Assembly: GCA_003224905.1 (NCBI GenBank)
Contig: QIAA01000054.1
Span: 1-64,000, forward strand
DNA: 64,000 bases
Direction: 5' to 3'
Source of the DNA: Acidobacteriota bacterium
GTDB taxonomy: Bacteria > Acidobacteriota > Terriglobia > Terriglobales > Acidobacteriaceae
Below the pieces are notes generated by a model that did no database searches, was not told the origin of the DNA, and worked only from the letters and a program-made list of their open reading frames with translations. Below, in pieces: positions 32,990 through 42,150 of the stretch. Position 1 is the stretch's first letter, and each line of letters begins with the position of its first letter. The translations under genes were made by a program, and so were the position numbers.

Positions 32990-33925
32990 CTATGAGGCTT
33001 GTGTCTTCACCAGCGCCTTCAGCGCCGCAACGTTTCTGCGATCGTCTCCCGGCGCATCGATTGGCGTTTCAGCAATAAATGCTGCGTGAGCCAGCCTGGA
33101 GTCGTTCAGCAAGCGGCGGAATGGTTCTTTCCCGATACTTCCCTTCCCGAGGTGTTGGTGGCGATCGAGCTTGGAGCCGCGCGCAGCTTTGGCATCATTG
33201 CAATGAACGACTCGCACGTTACTGAGACGAATTGTTGCTTCGAGATGCGACATCGTATTACACAACCCTGCTTCTGTAACAATGTCATACCCTGCGACAT
33301 GGGTATGACACGTATCAAGACAGGCGGCGACCGGAACCAGACCGCGGAGTCGATCCAACACCTCGGCAACTTGCTCGAAGCTCGCGCCCAGCGAGAACTC
33401 GGCGCCGGCCGTGTTTTCGATCAGAACCGTTAGGCCTTGTCTGGCAAGATCAAGACCCTGCGCTGCGGCAGCAATGGCCGCTGATGTCCGCAGCAGGCCC
33501 TCCTCTCGGTTCATTCCACGAAAGGATCCGGGATGCAGAACCAAATATTCAGCACACAAATTCAGCGCTCGCTCGAGCTCACCGCGAAATGCTTCTACCG
33601 ATTTCCTGAGAAATGTTTCATTGGTGCTGGACAAATTGATCAGGTAATTGGTGTGGATCACCAGTGGCTTGAGATCGTATTTATCCCGCAGCCGCGTGAT
33701 CTCGTCACATTGCGGACGGCTTAATTCGTAGGGTGCCCATTGCCGCGGGCTGGAGGAAAAGATTTGAAATGTGTTGCAGCCCAGGCGGTAGGCTCGCTCG
33801 GCGGCATTCGGCACGCCTCCGGCAATTGACGTATGAATACCGATGCGGCGGGAAGTGAGTCGCGGCGGCCGCTTGGGCGGGAGACGCTTGAGAATGTCTT
33901 GCTCGGCAGCGAGAGAAAGGCCCAT
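32990..33925 (-). CDS. nfo: endonuclease IV (AP endonuclease)
   Basis: Zinc-dependent apurinic/apyrimidinic endonuclease of base-excision repair, 311 residues. The TIM-barrel metal motifs are all visible: VIHTNYLINLSS, YLVLHPGSF, VLIENTAGAEF, ACLDTCHTHVAGYD, VVHCNDAK, DRHQHLGKGSIG and FIAETP. The N-terminus carries about 25 extra residues (LKRLPPKRPPRLTSRR) before the family start RIGIHTSIAGG, so a later start is possible. It is 114 bases upstream of the GH2 gene on the same strand. Confidence 0.94.
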   Translation of the reverse strand: MGLSLAAEQDILKRLPPKRPPRLTSRRIGIHTSIAGGVPNAAERAYRLGCNTFQIFSSSPRQWAPYELSRPQCDEITRLRDKYDLKPLVIHTNYLINLSSTNETFLRKSVEAFRGELERALNLCAEYLVLHPGSFRGMNREEGLLRTSAAIAAAAQGLDLARQGLTVLIENTAGAEFSLGASFEQVAEVLDRLRGLVPVAACLDTCHTHVAGYDIVTEAGLCNTMSHLEATIRLSNVRVVHCNDAKAARGSKLDRHQHLGKGSIGKEPFRRLLNDSRLAHAAFIAETPIDAPGDDRRNVAALKALVKTQAS

Positions 33926-34111
33926 TGATAAAGTATAACGAGCATGCTCGTGGGCCCGTTGTGCCCGCGCATGGCGATTGTGCGGAGTTATTCCGGCAAT
34001 TCCTCATTACCAAAAGGCAATTGACGCATATTCAAGCTGATGACAGAGTGAGAAGTACGTTGCATTCCAGCAGAAGAGCCAGTTAGAGCATTGAGCCATC
34101 CAACGATACAA

Positions 34112-35866
34112 ATGCAGAGTGGAGCTGAGCCGGTCTGCGAGCAAACGCCGCTGCCGAAGCCATCCAGACACGACCCTGTGTCGAAGGCCTGGCGGCCTAA
34201 TTATTCATACGCTTTGCTAGCTGTCCTCACTTTGATTTGCCTCCTGCCGTTTTCGGGCAGAGCTTTTCATGTTGATGACACGCTGTTTCTGTGGGCAGGG
34301 CAGCACATTGCGCAGCATCCGCTGGATCCATACAGGTTTGATGTCGTCTGGGACCTGACTCGCCTGCCGATGTCGGAGGTGACCAAGAATCCTCCTTTGG
34401 CTTCCTACTATGCAGCGCTCGTTGCTAGTGCTGCCGGCTGGTCGGAGCTGGCGCTTCACTTGGCATTTCTGATTCCAGCGCTTGCGGTGATTCTTGGTAC
34501 ATATCATCTCGCTAGGCAATTCACTGAGTCTCCTCTCATCGCAGCGGCTGCGACACTCTTAACACCAGCTTTCCTGGTCTCGTCCATCACCGTCATGTGT
34601 GACACGATGATGCTGGCCTTCTGGGTGTGGGCAATCATCTTCTGGACAAAAGGCCTTGCGACGTCGCGGCCGCATTACTTTGTTGTCTCGAGCCTGCTGA
34701 TTTCTGCCTCGGCCTTGACGAAGTATTTCGGCGTTGCGTTGATTCCGCTATTGATCGTCTATTCCCTAGTGCGGCGTAGTCGGGTTCGAGTCTGGGCGGC
34801 CTATCTTCTGATTCCCGTGCTGGTGCTGGTTGCCTATCAGTTCTGGACCAAGGGACTGTACGGCCAAGGATTGCTGCTGAACGTAGCGAGCTTTTCCGCG
34901 AGCCAGCGTAGTCTGGCCGGACAGACATCGGTTCTGGGGAATGCTCTCGTGGGGCTCAGCTTCCTTGGCGGCTGCATGTTGCCAGCCATCTTTCTGGCTC
35001 CGGTTCTTTGGCCGTGGAAAAGAGTACTTGTAGGAGCGGCTCTGGGGCTGGCGGCTGGAGTCTCCGTTGCGCTTGGGTGGGTGCACTTGGGAAATTCCAT
35101 TCAGACGGATCACATCCGTCTGGAACTTCATCGGCACTGGATGATCGTGGGCGCGCAATTGGCTGTCTACATCGCTGCGGGACTTTCTGTTTTGGCGCTT
35201 GCGGTGTCCGACTACCTGAAGCGGCGAGACGATGCTTCCCTGCTGCTGGGACTTTGGGTTTGTGGAACATTTATTTTTGCCGCATTCTTGAACTGGACGA
35301 TCAACGCCCGTTCCATTCTTCCGCTGATTCCCGCTGCCGGAATTCTGTTAGCAAGACGATTGGAGATTAGCAACGGGCGGCTCCGAAACGCCTCCATCCT
35401 TGCGCTAGTTGCGTGCGGATGCGTGTCGCTCTGGATTACGCAGGCTGATTCTGCGTGGGCGAATTCGGCGCGGCGAGCGGCGGCAATCCTGCATGAGAGA
35501 ACCCAGAAGGAAAAGGGGACGATCTGGTTTCAGGGGCACTGGGGCTTTCAGTACTACATGGAATCGTATGGGGCACGGCCCGTCGATTTCGCTAACTCGG
35601 TTCTGTCTCCGGGTGACATGCTCATCATTCCGGAAAACAACATTGAAACTCTCAAGTTTCCTTCTGAGTTGATTGCCTCGTCGGAGCTGCTGGAAATCGA
35701 CTTGCATCAGCATGTAAGCACGATGCGCTGGTCCATGGGCGCCGGTTTCTATTCGTCGTTCTGGGGGCCGCTGCCGTTCGCCACAGGACGAGTACCGACC
35801 GAGCGCTATTTTCTTTTTCGCATCGGAAAACCTGTAGGACCGGGCAGCTGGCGATATCAGCAATGA
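34112..35866 (+). CDS. GT39/ArnT-like membrane glycosyltransferase (1)
   Basis: A polytopic protein of 584 residues with about ten membrane helices. The acidic first-loop motif FHVDDTLFLWAGQHI is followed by a helix-rich PMT_2 domain. Such enzymes use polyprenyl-phosphate sugars on the outer face of the inner membrane. ATG 34112 is used; TTG 34091 would add seven residues and neither has a clear ribosome site. The stop overlaps the next gene's start (ATGA), so the two similar enzymes are made together. Confidence 0.88.
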   Translation: MQSGAEPVCEQTPLPKPSRHDPVSKAWRPNYSYALLAVLTLICLLPFSGRAFHVDDTLFLWAGQHIAQHPLDPYRFDVVWDLTRLPMSEVTKNPPLASYYAALVASAAGWSELALHLAFLIPALAVILGTYHLARQFTESPLIAAAATLLTPAFLVSSITVMCDTMMLAFWVWAIIFWTKGLATSRPHYFVVSSLLISASALTKYFGVALIPLLIVYSLVRRSRVRVWAAYLLIPVLVLVAYQFWTKGLYGQGLLLNVASFSASQRSLAGQTSVLGNALVGLSFLGGCMLPAIFLAPVLWPWKRVLVGAALGLAAGVSVALGWVHLGNSIQTDHIRLELHRHWMIVGAQLAVYIAAGLSVLALAVSDYLKRRDDASLLLGLWVCGTFIFAAFLNWTINARSILPLIPAAGILLARRLEISNGRLRNASILALVACGCVSLWITQADSAWANSARRAAAILHERTQKEKGTIWFQGHWGFQYYMESYGARPVDFANSVLSPGDMLIIPENNIETLKFPSELIASSELLEIDLHQHVSTMRWSMGAGFYSSFWGPLPFATGRVPTERYFLFRIGKPVGPGSWRYQQ

Positions 35867-37554
35867 CCAGGATCCGGACGCCGGGCGCTGATTCAGTAAT
35901 TGATCGAGACCAATCCATGGTCATCTCATCTGTGTCAGTTCGTGAGAATAGCGACATCGCTGGCATGATGAAGACGGGCATTCCTCGTCGCTGGCGTTAC
36001 GCAATCCTGTTACTCATCATCCTGTTCTCTGCCTGCGTTCGCTTCCGTTTGCGTGACTTTCCCCTGGAGCGAGATGAAGGAGAATACGCCTACGCAGGAC
36101 AGCTGATACTGCAAGGCATCCCACCCTACCAACTCGCTTACAACATGAAGCTCCCTGGAACATACGCGGCTTACGCCTTGCTGATGGGGGCGTTCGGGCA
36201 AACGCCGAGTGGAATTCACATCGGAGTCAGCCTGATCAACGCAGCGACAATCATTCTTATCTACCTGCTTGCCGGACGACTTTTTGGCACGGCTGCCGGC
36301 CTGGTGGCTGCAGCAAGTTATTCGGTGCTATCGATTAATCAAACGATCCTGGGAATCGCGGGTCATACAGAGCATTTTGTCCTGCTGCCTGCCATCGCGG
36401 GCATTCTGCTTTTGCTGAAAGCAGTGGAGCTGAAACGCACGGGACTACTTTTCTGGAGCGGCATACTTCTGGGAACGAGCTTCCTGATGAAGCAACCGGG
36501 GGTCGTTTTTATTCTTTTTGGAGGAGTTTATTTACTCGTTCTCGAGCGGAAAGACGCAATCGATTGGCGAGGTTTGTGGACGCGAATTGGAGCCTACGGT
36601 GCCGGTGCTGCTCTGCCTTTTGTGCTGACCTGTCTGATTCTGCTGAAGGCGAGCGTCTTCCAGAAGTTCTGGTTCTGGACTTTTTCTTACGCAGCGCAAT
36701 ATGCGTCGAACGTCAACTTTGATGCCGCGCTCCAGCTCTTCAGATTCGGTTTCGTGCGGGCCGTGGGGGCGGGCCTGCTTATTTGGGTGATTGCTGCAGT
36801 GGGACTGGCTCTGCTCTTTGTTCATCGCGCAGCGCGAGAGCAGGCTATGTTCGTTGGGGGATTTCTTCTCTTCTCATTTATGGCTGTCTGCCCCGGCCTT
36901 CATTTCCGTGAGCACTACTTCATTTTGATGCTGCCGGCGGTTTCGCTGTTGGTAGGCGTTGCAGTTACTGCGCAAATGCCGAGACGAATTACGGTTCTCC
37001 GATTCGTTCCGGTACTGTGCTTTATTTTTGCGTGCGGCTTTCTAGTCGTGCGGCAGCGAGATTTCCTGTTCAGAATGGATCCGCTAACCGCCTGCCGGTC
37101 CCTCTATGGCGAGAATCCTTTTCCAGAAGCAGCGGGGATTGCAGATTACATCAAAGCTCACTCCTCGCCGGCGGATCGGGTTGCGGTGCTTGGCTCGGAG
37201 CCGGAGATCTATTTTTACTCACAGCGGCACAGCGCCACGGGCCACATTTACATGTACGGACTCATGGAGCCGCAGAAGTATGCACTGCAAATGCAGAAGG
37301 AAATGATTCAGGAAATTGAGTCTGCTCAGCCGAAATTTGTGGTTTATGTGGATGTCAGCGCGTCGTGGCTTCCCTGGCCTACCTCGCAAAGATTGATATT
37401 CGACTGGGCGAAAAGCTATCTGCATGAACGCTATGAAATCACCGGCGTGGCGGATATTCTTCAGCGCCCGGCATACCGCTGGGGCGAGGACGCCAAGATC
37501 GTCAAGCCAGGTTCACCGTTTGGAGTGTATCTCTTCAAGCGGAAAGATCTCTAG
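35863..37554 (+). CDS. GT39/PMT-like membrane glycosyltransferase (2)
   Basis: A 563-residue relative of the preceding protein. The catalytic-type loop motif is LERDEGEYAYAGQLILQGIP, with LPGTYAAYALLMGAFGQTPS after it, followed by nine or ten membrane helices and a periplasmic C-terminal domain. The four-base overlap ATGA with the upstream gene indicates translational coupling. An in-frame ATG about 25 codons downstream (near 35917) is an alternative start. The acceptor (protein or lipid-linked glycan) is unknown. Confidence 0.88.
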   Translation: MTRIRTPGADSVIDRDQSMVISSVSVRENSDIAGMMKTGIPRRWRYAILLLIILFSACVRFRLRDFPLERDEGEYAYAGQLILQGIPPYQLAYNMKLPGTYAAYALLMGAFGQTPSGIHIGVSLINAATIILIYLLAGRLFGTAAGLVAAASYSVLSINQTILGIAGHTEHFVLLPAIAGILLLLKAVELKRTGLLFWSGILLGTSFLMKQPGVVFILFGGVYLLVLERKDAIDWRGLWTRIGAYGAGAALPFVLTCLILLKASVFQKFWFWTFSYAAQYASNVNFDAALQLFRFGFVRAVGAGLLIWVIAAVGLALLFVHRAAREQAMFVGGFLLFSFMAVCPGLHFREHYFILMLPAVSLLVGVAVTAQMPRRITVLRFVPVLCFIFACGFLVVRQRDFLFRMDPLTACRSLYGENPFPEAAGIADYIKAHSSPADRVAVLGSEPEIYFYSQRHSATGHIYMYGLMEPQKYALQMQKEMIQEIESAQPKFVVYVDVSASWLPWPTSQRLIFDWAKSYLHERYEITGVADILQRPAYRWGEDAKIVKPGSPFGVYLFKRKDL

Positions 37555-37590
37555 CGCCTGAATTCATCGCACGGGACAGCGGAATACATA

Positions 37591-37617
37591 GATCCTTCGC
37601 TGCGCTCAGGATGACAT
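37591..37617 (-). repeat. dispersed intergenic repeat (copy 1)
   Basis: GATCCTTCGCTGCGCTCAGG followed by ATGACAT. In the opposite orientation it resembles 63573-63613 (GTCATCCTGA...GGAAGGATCT). I recall this type of intergenic repeat as common in acidobacterial genomes. Confidence 0.5.
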
Positions 37618-37671
37618 CACGTTAGTGCGGATGCGGCATCGACTCCTGAGCGCAGGTTTAACCTGTTCTGC

Positions 37672-38304
37672 TTAGATCGCGAAATGCTGGACCGGTGCTG
37701 CTGTTGAGCGGGTGTACGAAGCTGTCCAAGCTTTGGCCTGGGCAATGCAAATCACGTGAAAAATGAGAAACAGCGGCACTAAGAATGTGGGGACCAAGCT
37801 GAGGGGCAACACGGTCATGGCCACCATTGAAGGACCTTGAGGGCTGAGGAGACGAGCTGTTGTGCCCAGGCTTACTGCCACGATCAAGTCCACAATTCCG
37901 AGCGCCTGCCAAAGCATGAAACTGTAGCGATGTCCCGGGTTGGCAAACTTCAGGGCTGCGAGCCAGGCAGTCGCTCCGATGGCGATGTCGCCGTATCCCG
38001 CGGGTAATGCGAATATCGCCGGCAGCACTTGGCGAGCTTCCAAAATAACGAAGGTGACTCCGAGGATTCTCCAGGTTTGCGCAAAGGTGAGGATGCGAGG
38101 GTTCAGGGACAATGCGAGTTTTCGGAAGTTTGCGGAGGCAGCGAGCCATACCGCAAATACGACGATGGGCGCCAGTGCAGCTATTGCTACGGCAAGGCCG
38201 ATACGATCTGAATCGTTTCTGAACAGGTGTAAGGCCGAAGCCGATAACGCAAAGATGAACCAGCCGACGATGATTCCAATCGTGAGCTTCTTGTAGTTTT
38301 TCAT
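37672..38304 (-). CDS. integral membrane protein downstream of marR
   Basis: A 210-residue protein with about six hydrophobic segments and no recognised catalytic motif (start MKNYKKLTIGIIVGWFIFAL). The start at 38304 has AGGAGA upstream and overlaps the MarR-family stop by four bases, so it is the second gene of that operon and probably under the regulator's control. It may be an exporter or a stress-response membrane protein; the family is not known to me. Confidence 0.82.
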   Translation of the reverse strand: MKNYKKLTIGIIVGWFIFALSASALHLFRNDSDRIGLAVAIAALAPIVVFAVWLAASANFRKLALSLNPRILTFAQTWRILGVTFVILEARQVLPAIFALPAGYGDIAIGATAWLAALKFANPGHRYSFMLWQALGIVDLIVAVSLGTTARLLSPQGPSMVAMTVLPLSLVPTFLVPLFLIFHVICIAQAKAWTASYTRSTAAPVQHFAI

Positions 38305-38750
38305 ACCGATTCTCCTAAGGTGGTTGCTATGTCCGTTACTTGATTCGTGAGTTGCAGAAGATTTTTCCAACGCTGCTCTCCTAGCTGATTGCGCAGGCGC
38401 GATTGCACTTTCTCCCAGACGGGCAGGGCGCGCCTGAGTTGCGCCTCTCCGCCGCTCGACAAGCGCAGCAACCGTTCCCTGCGATCCCGGCCAGGGCGCT
38501 CGGCTATCCAGCCGTGGCGGCTCATGATTCCCAGCGTGCGAGTCAGCGTGGTGCTGTCCATGGCCAGCATGCCCCCGAGTTGGCCCTGCGAAACCTCTCC
38601 GGTTCGTGAGAGCACCAGGAGGATCGTGAACTGAGTGGCCCGCACTTCCACAGGACGCATTGCCTCTTCGTAAAGCTGAGTGAGCGCACGCGATGTGCGG
38701 CGAAAGCTGCTGCACATGCACGGCAGCGGTAGTGAAGGTGTCCGCTTCAT
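38301..38750 (-). CDS. MarR-family transcriptional regulator
   Basis: A 149-residue winged-helix repressor. The MarR pattern is seen in VRATQFTILLVLSRTGEVSQ, GQLGGMLAMDSTTLTRTLGI (recognition helix) and the wing WIAERPGRDRRERLLRLS. Start MKRTPSLPLP (38750) is preferred to an open frame up to 38828 that would cross the promoter. It precedes a membrane-protein gene with a four-base overlap and is divergent from the amidohydrolase gene; the palindrome at 38762 is a likely operator. Confidence 0.9.
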   Translation of the reverse strand: MKRTPSLPLPCMCSSFRRTSRALTQLYEEAMRPVEVRATQFTILLVLSRTGEVSQGQLGGMLAMDSTTLTRTLGIMSRHGWIAERPGRDRRERLLRLSSGGEAQLRRALPVWEKVQSRLRNQLGEQRWKNLLQLTNQVTDIATTLGESV

Positions 38751-38761
38751 ATGAACAATAG

Positions 38762-38778
38762 ATGTATATACATATAAT
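38762..38778. promoter_or_regulatory. divergent promoter/operator between marR and the amidohydrolase gene
   Basis: A perfect 12-bp palindrome ATGTATATACAT (38762-38773), overlapping TATAAT (38773-38778), lies 12 bases upstream of the marR start. It fits a MarR dimer site that could control both directions. Confidence 0.55.
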
Positions 38779-38828
38779 TGAGATGCAAAGAAATTTCTGA
38801 TACAAATTCCGTGGCGATTAAGGATCAA

Positions 38829-40511
38829 ATGAAAACCTCACCAGGTGTTCTGGTTCTTATGTCGATGCTGGCAATGACTGCTTCCGCACAATCCCGACCC
38901 GCTGCTGATCTCATCATCATCAAGGCCAAGGTTTGGACAGTAGATAAGAACCGGCCTACAGCTCAGGCCGTGGCGGTGCTCGGCGATCGAATAGTCGCAG
39001 TGGGCTCCAACGCTGATGTCGAAGCGTGGCGCGGTCCAGCGACGAAGGTGATCGATGCCGGGGGCAAACTGTTATTGCCGGGGTTCAATGATTCGCACGT
39101 GCATTTTGTGAGTGGTGGCCTGCAATTAGAGCAGGTTCAGCTTAACGACACGACCAGTAAAGAAGAGTTCGTCCGCCGGATTGGTGAACGCGCGAAACAG
39201 ACGCCGAAAGGCGAATGGATGCTTGGCGGCGACTGGGACGAAACCAAATGGACGCCGCCGCAGCTGCCCACCAAAGAATTGATTGATCCAGTCACCGGGG
39301 ACACGCCGGTGTTCCTGAGCCGGTATGACGGTCATATGGCGCTGGCGAATTCGGCTGCGCTTCGGCTAGCCGGGGTCACGGCGCAAACCGCGGAGCCAGC
39401 CGGCGGCATGATCGTGCGGGATGCGAACGGCAATCCCACGGGCGCGCTCAAGGACGCGGCCATGGAACTGGTGAACAAGTTGATTCCGCCCCTCTCTCAC
39501 GAGCAGCGCCTGAAAGCGGTGAAGCGCGCGCTGGCCCATGCGGCGTCCCTGGGCGTGACGAGCGTGCAGCATATGAATCCGGACTACGAAGATATTGCTG
39601 CGTATTCGGAGTTGCTCGATCGGGGAGAGCTGACCGCCCGCATCTACGCGGCTCCGCTGATCACCCAAGGAGTTGACGATCAGGTGAAGATCGGAATTCG
39701 CCGTGCGTTTGGGAGTCCGTATTTAAGGATTGGCGCCGTCAAAGCTTATGCCGACGGCTCACTTGGCTCGCGTACGGCGTATTTCTTCGATCCGTTCGTG
39801 GATCAGCCGGCCGAACATGGACTGCTCTCGGATGAAATGCATCCCGTGTCCCTGATGCGGGATCGGATGATGAAGGCTGACGCCGCCGGCCTGCAACTCT
39901 GCACGCACGCCATTGGCGACCAGGCAATCTCGATCATTCTCGATCTCTACAGTGAGTTGATAAAGGCTCATGGCGAGGATGACCGCCGCCTGCGCATTGA
40001 GCACGCGCAGCACATGGCGGCCAAGGATTTCGATCGCTTCGCCCAGTTGCACGTGATTGCTTCGATGCAGCCGTACCATGCCATCGATGACGGGCGCTGG
40101 GCGGAAGGCCGAATCGGGCGTAATCGCGCCAGCCGCACCTATGCTTTCCGTACATTCCTTGATCACGGAGTGCGGCTTGCCTTTGGAACCGACTGGGATG
40201 TCGCGCCGCTCAATCCTATGCTGACGCTTTACGCAGCCGTGACGCGCGAAACCCTCGATGGAAAAAATCCTCAGGGCTGGTTCCCGGAGCAAAAGCTTAC
40301 GGTCGCGGAAGCGGTCGAAGCCTACACGATGGGTTCTGCGTATGCCGAATTTCAAGATAAGGACAAAGGGTCCATCACTCCGGGCAAGCTTGCAGATATG
40401 GTTTTGCTGAGCGAGGACATTTTTTCTGTCCCGCCAGACGACATTTCTAAGGTGAAAGTCTTAAGAACCCTTGTCGGTGGGTGGCAGGTTTTCGGGCAAG
40501 GTCAGCCATGA
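38829..40511 (+). CDS. secreted YtcJ-like amidohydrolase
   Basis: A 560-residue amidohydrolase-superfamily protein with a signal peptide (GVLVLMSMLAMTASAQS). Metal motif HxH is in FNDSHVHFVSGG. Further ligands are probably in LQLCTHAIGDQA and LRIEHAQHM, and the catalytic Asp in RLAFGTDWDVAPLNP, as in YtcJ/N-substituted formamide deformylases. The substrate is unknown. ATG 38829 is the start giving a proper signal peptide. It is divergent from the MarR operon. Confidence 0.9.
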   Translation: MKTSPGVLVLMSMLAMTASAQSRPAADLIIIKAKVWTVDKNRPTAQAVAVLGDRIVAVGSNADVEAWRGPATKVIDAGGKLLLPGFNDSHVHFVSGGLQLEQVQLNDTTSKEEFVRRIGERAKQTPKGEWMLGGDWDETKWTPPQLPTKELIDPVTGDTPVFLSRYDGHMALANSAALRLAGVTAQTAEPAGGMIVRDANGNPTGALKDAAMELVNKLIPPLSHEQRLKAVKRALAHAASLGVTSVQHMNPDYEDIAAYSELLDRGELTARIYAAPLITQGVDDQVKIGIRRAFGSPYLRIGAVKAYADGSLGSRTAYFFDPFVDQPAEHGLLSDEMHPVSLMRDRMMKADAAGLQLCTHAIGDQAISIILDLYSELIKAHGEDDRRLRIEHAQHMAAKDFDRFAQLHVIASMQPYHAIDDGRWAEGRIGRNRASRTYAFRTFLDHGVRLAFGTDWDVAPLNPMLTLYAAVTRETLDGKNPQGWFPEQKLTVAEAVEAYTMGSAYAEFQDKDKGSITPGKLADMVLLSEDIFSVPPDDISKVKVLRTLVGGWQVFGQGQP

Positions 40512-40847
40512 GCGATTTCCATTCCCAAAATGGGCCGAATCCCGCTCCAGTCGTGCCTTTTGCACAGGCAGAATGTACTTCCGGTCATCTTGACGAAATT
40601 CCAAAGTAGGCTAAAGTCTCGTCTAAGTTTTCTCTAATCTTCCAGCAGCGCCTGCAGTGGAAGAGGCAGCCCGCACGGGAGCCTGCCACGCATGAAAGTT
40701 TTAACTCGCGTCAGTACGCGAGCGTGATTTCCTCCCGCCCGGGCTTGGGCCGAACCGTTGGGGAGAGCCTCGCCACGCTCCCTCGCATTGAAACCAGAAC
40801 AGATTCTGCCGCCGGGGTGTGCCTTGCCTCGCGCCTGGAGGTTTCAC
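40512..40847. other. gene-free stretch upstream of the di-heme cytochrome gene
   Basis: No gene is seen. TTGACG (40590-40595) and TAAAGT (40612-40617) with a 16-base spacer are a possible promoter. CTCGCGTCAGTACGCGAG near 40707 is a small inverted repeat. Confidence 0.4.
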
Positions 40848-42110
40848 ATGAAAGCAGGGAACAAGATCGGGATCATGGTGTGCGTAAGCGCGCTGATATT
40901 TGGATCTGCAGTCGGGTTGAAGCTCGCAGGCGAGGGGACGCCGCCGGATGCGCCTGCTGGATATGACACTCCCACTTTGAGTGAAAATCCGGGATCACAG
41001 AGCCACGGCAATGGAATGTTGGCGGATGCGGATTTCGGAGCAGCTCAGGGAACATTCGAAGAGGAAGATGGCGTAGACAAGGGCTTGGGTCCGGTCTATA
41101 ACGCGCGTTCGTGCGCCGAATGTCACCAGACGCCGGTGACTGGGGGAAGTAGCCAGATAGCTGAGTTTCGGGTCGGTCACAACGACCGTTTCGGCAATTT
41201 TGTAAGTCCGACAATTTTTGTAAAAGGCGGGAGCATTCCCAATCGCTCTCTGGTAAATGACCGTGCAACCTGTGCTGACGTCCAGGAACATGCGCCGCTA
41301 ACGGAAACGATTCGCACGTTTCGCATGTCGCTGAGCATACTGGGTGACGGGTTTGTAGAGGCGATCGATGACGACACGCTGAAAGCACTCTCTGCCAGCG
41401 AAAAAGCAATGTCAGGCGGCAGGATTGCAGGCGAGGTCATCATGGTTCCGATTGCAGAGTCAACCTCGGGACAGGTGCGAGTGGGACGGTTTGGCTGGAA
41501 AGATCAGCAGGCCAGTTTGCTTTCATTTGCCGGGGACGCCTATTTGAATGAGCAAGGAATCACCAGCGCTTTGAATCCCACTGACACGACCTCCATATGC
41601 AAGACGACTCCGGACATAGAAGATCAAGAAGGCGATATTGATGAGTTTGCGGCTTTCATGCGGGGCACAAAAGCGCCGCCGGTGGATGGGGATCTGTTCG
41701 CATCTGCCGACGCTCAAGCTGGCCAGCAGATATTTTCAAAGGTCGGTTGCGCCATCTGCCACGTGAGCTCGATTAGTACAACGAGCGGAACTCTAACAAT
41801 TGGCGAGTATACGGTGCCGGATGCACTAAAGAACAAGACCATTCATCCTTACGGCGATTTCCTGCTTCACAATATCGGTACCGGGGATGGGATCGTGCAA
41901 AACGGGCCTCAGGACACAGCCAATAAGCTACGCACAGCGCCCTTGTGGGGGTTACGTACACGCGACCGCTTCATGCATGACGGGTTGTCCGTCACGCTGC
42001 CGAATGCAATTGGACGCCACAGGAATGAGGCCAGCGACGTGATCAAGAGTTATTATAAATTGTCAGATCGGCAGAAGTCGCAGTTATTGGCCTTCCTCAA
42101 CGCCCTGTGA
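40848..42110 (+). CDS. di-heme oxidoreductase/peroxidase-like cytochrome c
   Basis: A 420-residue exported cytochrome of the DHOR type (di-haem oxidoreductase, putative peroxidase). The signal or anchor segment is KIGIMVCVSALIFGSAVG. Two c-type haem sites are CAECH (near residue 89) and CAICH (near residue 301). The late LWGLRTRDRFMHDGLSVTLP is typical of the second haem domain. It acts in the periplasm; the electron donor is unknown. ATG 40848 has GGAGG seven bases upstream. Confidence 0.88.
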   Translation: MKAGNKIGIMVCVSALIFGSAVGLKLAGEGTPPDAPAGYDTPTLSENPGSQSHGNGMLADADFGAAQGTFEEEDGVDKGLGPVYNARSCAECHQTPVTGGSSQIAEFRVGHNDRFGNFVSPTIFVKGGSIPNRSLVNDRATCADVQEHAPLTETIRTFRMSLSILGDGFVEAIDDDTLKALSASEKAMSGGRIAGEVIMVPIAESTSGQVRVGRFGWKDQQASLLSFAGDAYLNEQGITSALNPTDTTSICKTTPDIEDQEGDIDEFAAFMRGTKAPPVDGDLFASADAQAGQQIFSKVGCAICHVSSISTTSGTLTIGEYTVPDALKNKTIHPYGDFLLHNIGTGDGIVQNGPQDTANKLRTAPLWGLRTRDRFMHDGLSVTLPNAIGRHRNEASDVIKSYYKLSDRQKSQLLAFLNAL

Positions 42111-42122
42111 GTCGAGCATCAG

Positions 42123-42150
42123 AGGCGGAGAGACAATGACCTCTCCGCCT
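42123..42150. terminator. bidirectional terminator hairpin
   Basis: AGGCGGAGAG (42123-42132) and CTCTCCGCCT (42141-42150) are perfect 10-bp arms around loop ACAATGAC. It lies in the 40-base gap between the convergent di-heme cytochrome and lysA genes, directly beside the lysA stop. Confidence 0.72.
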
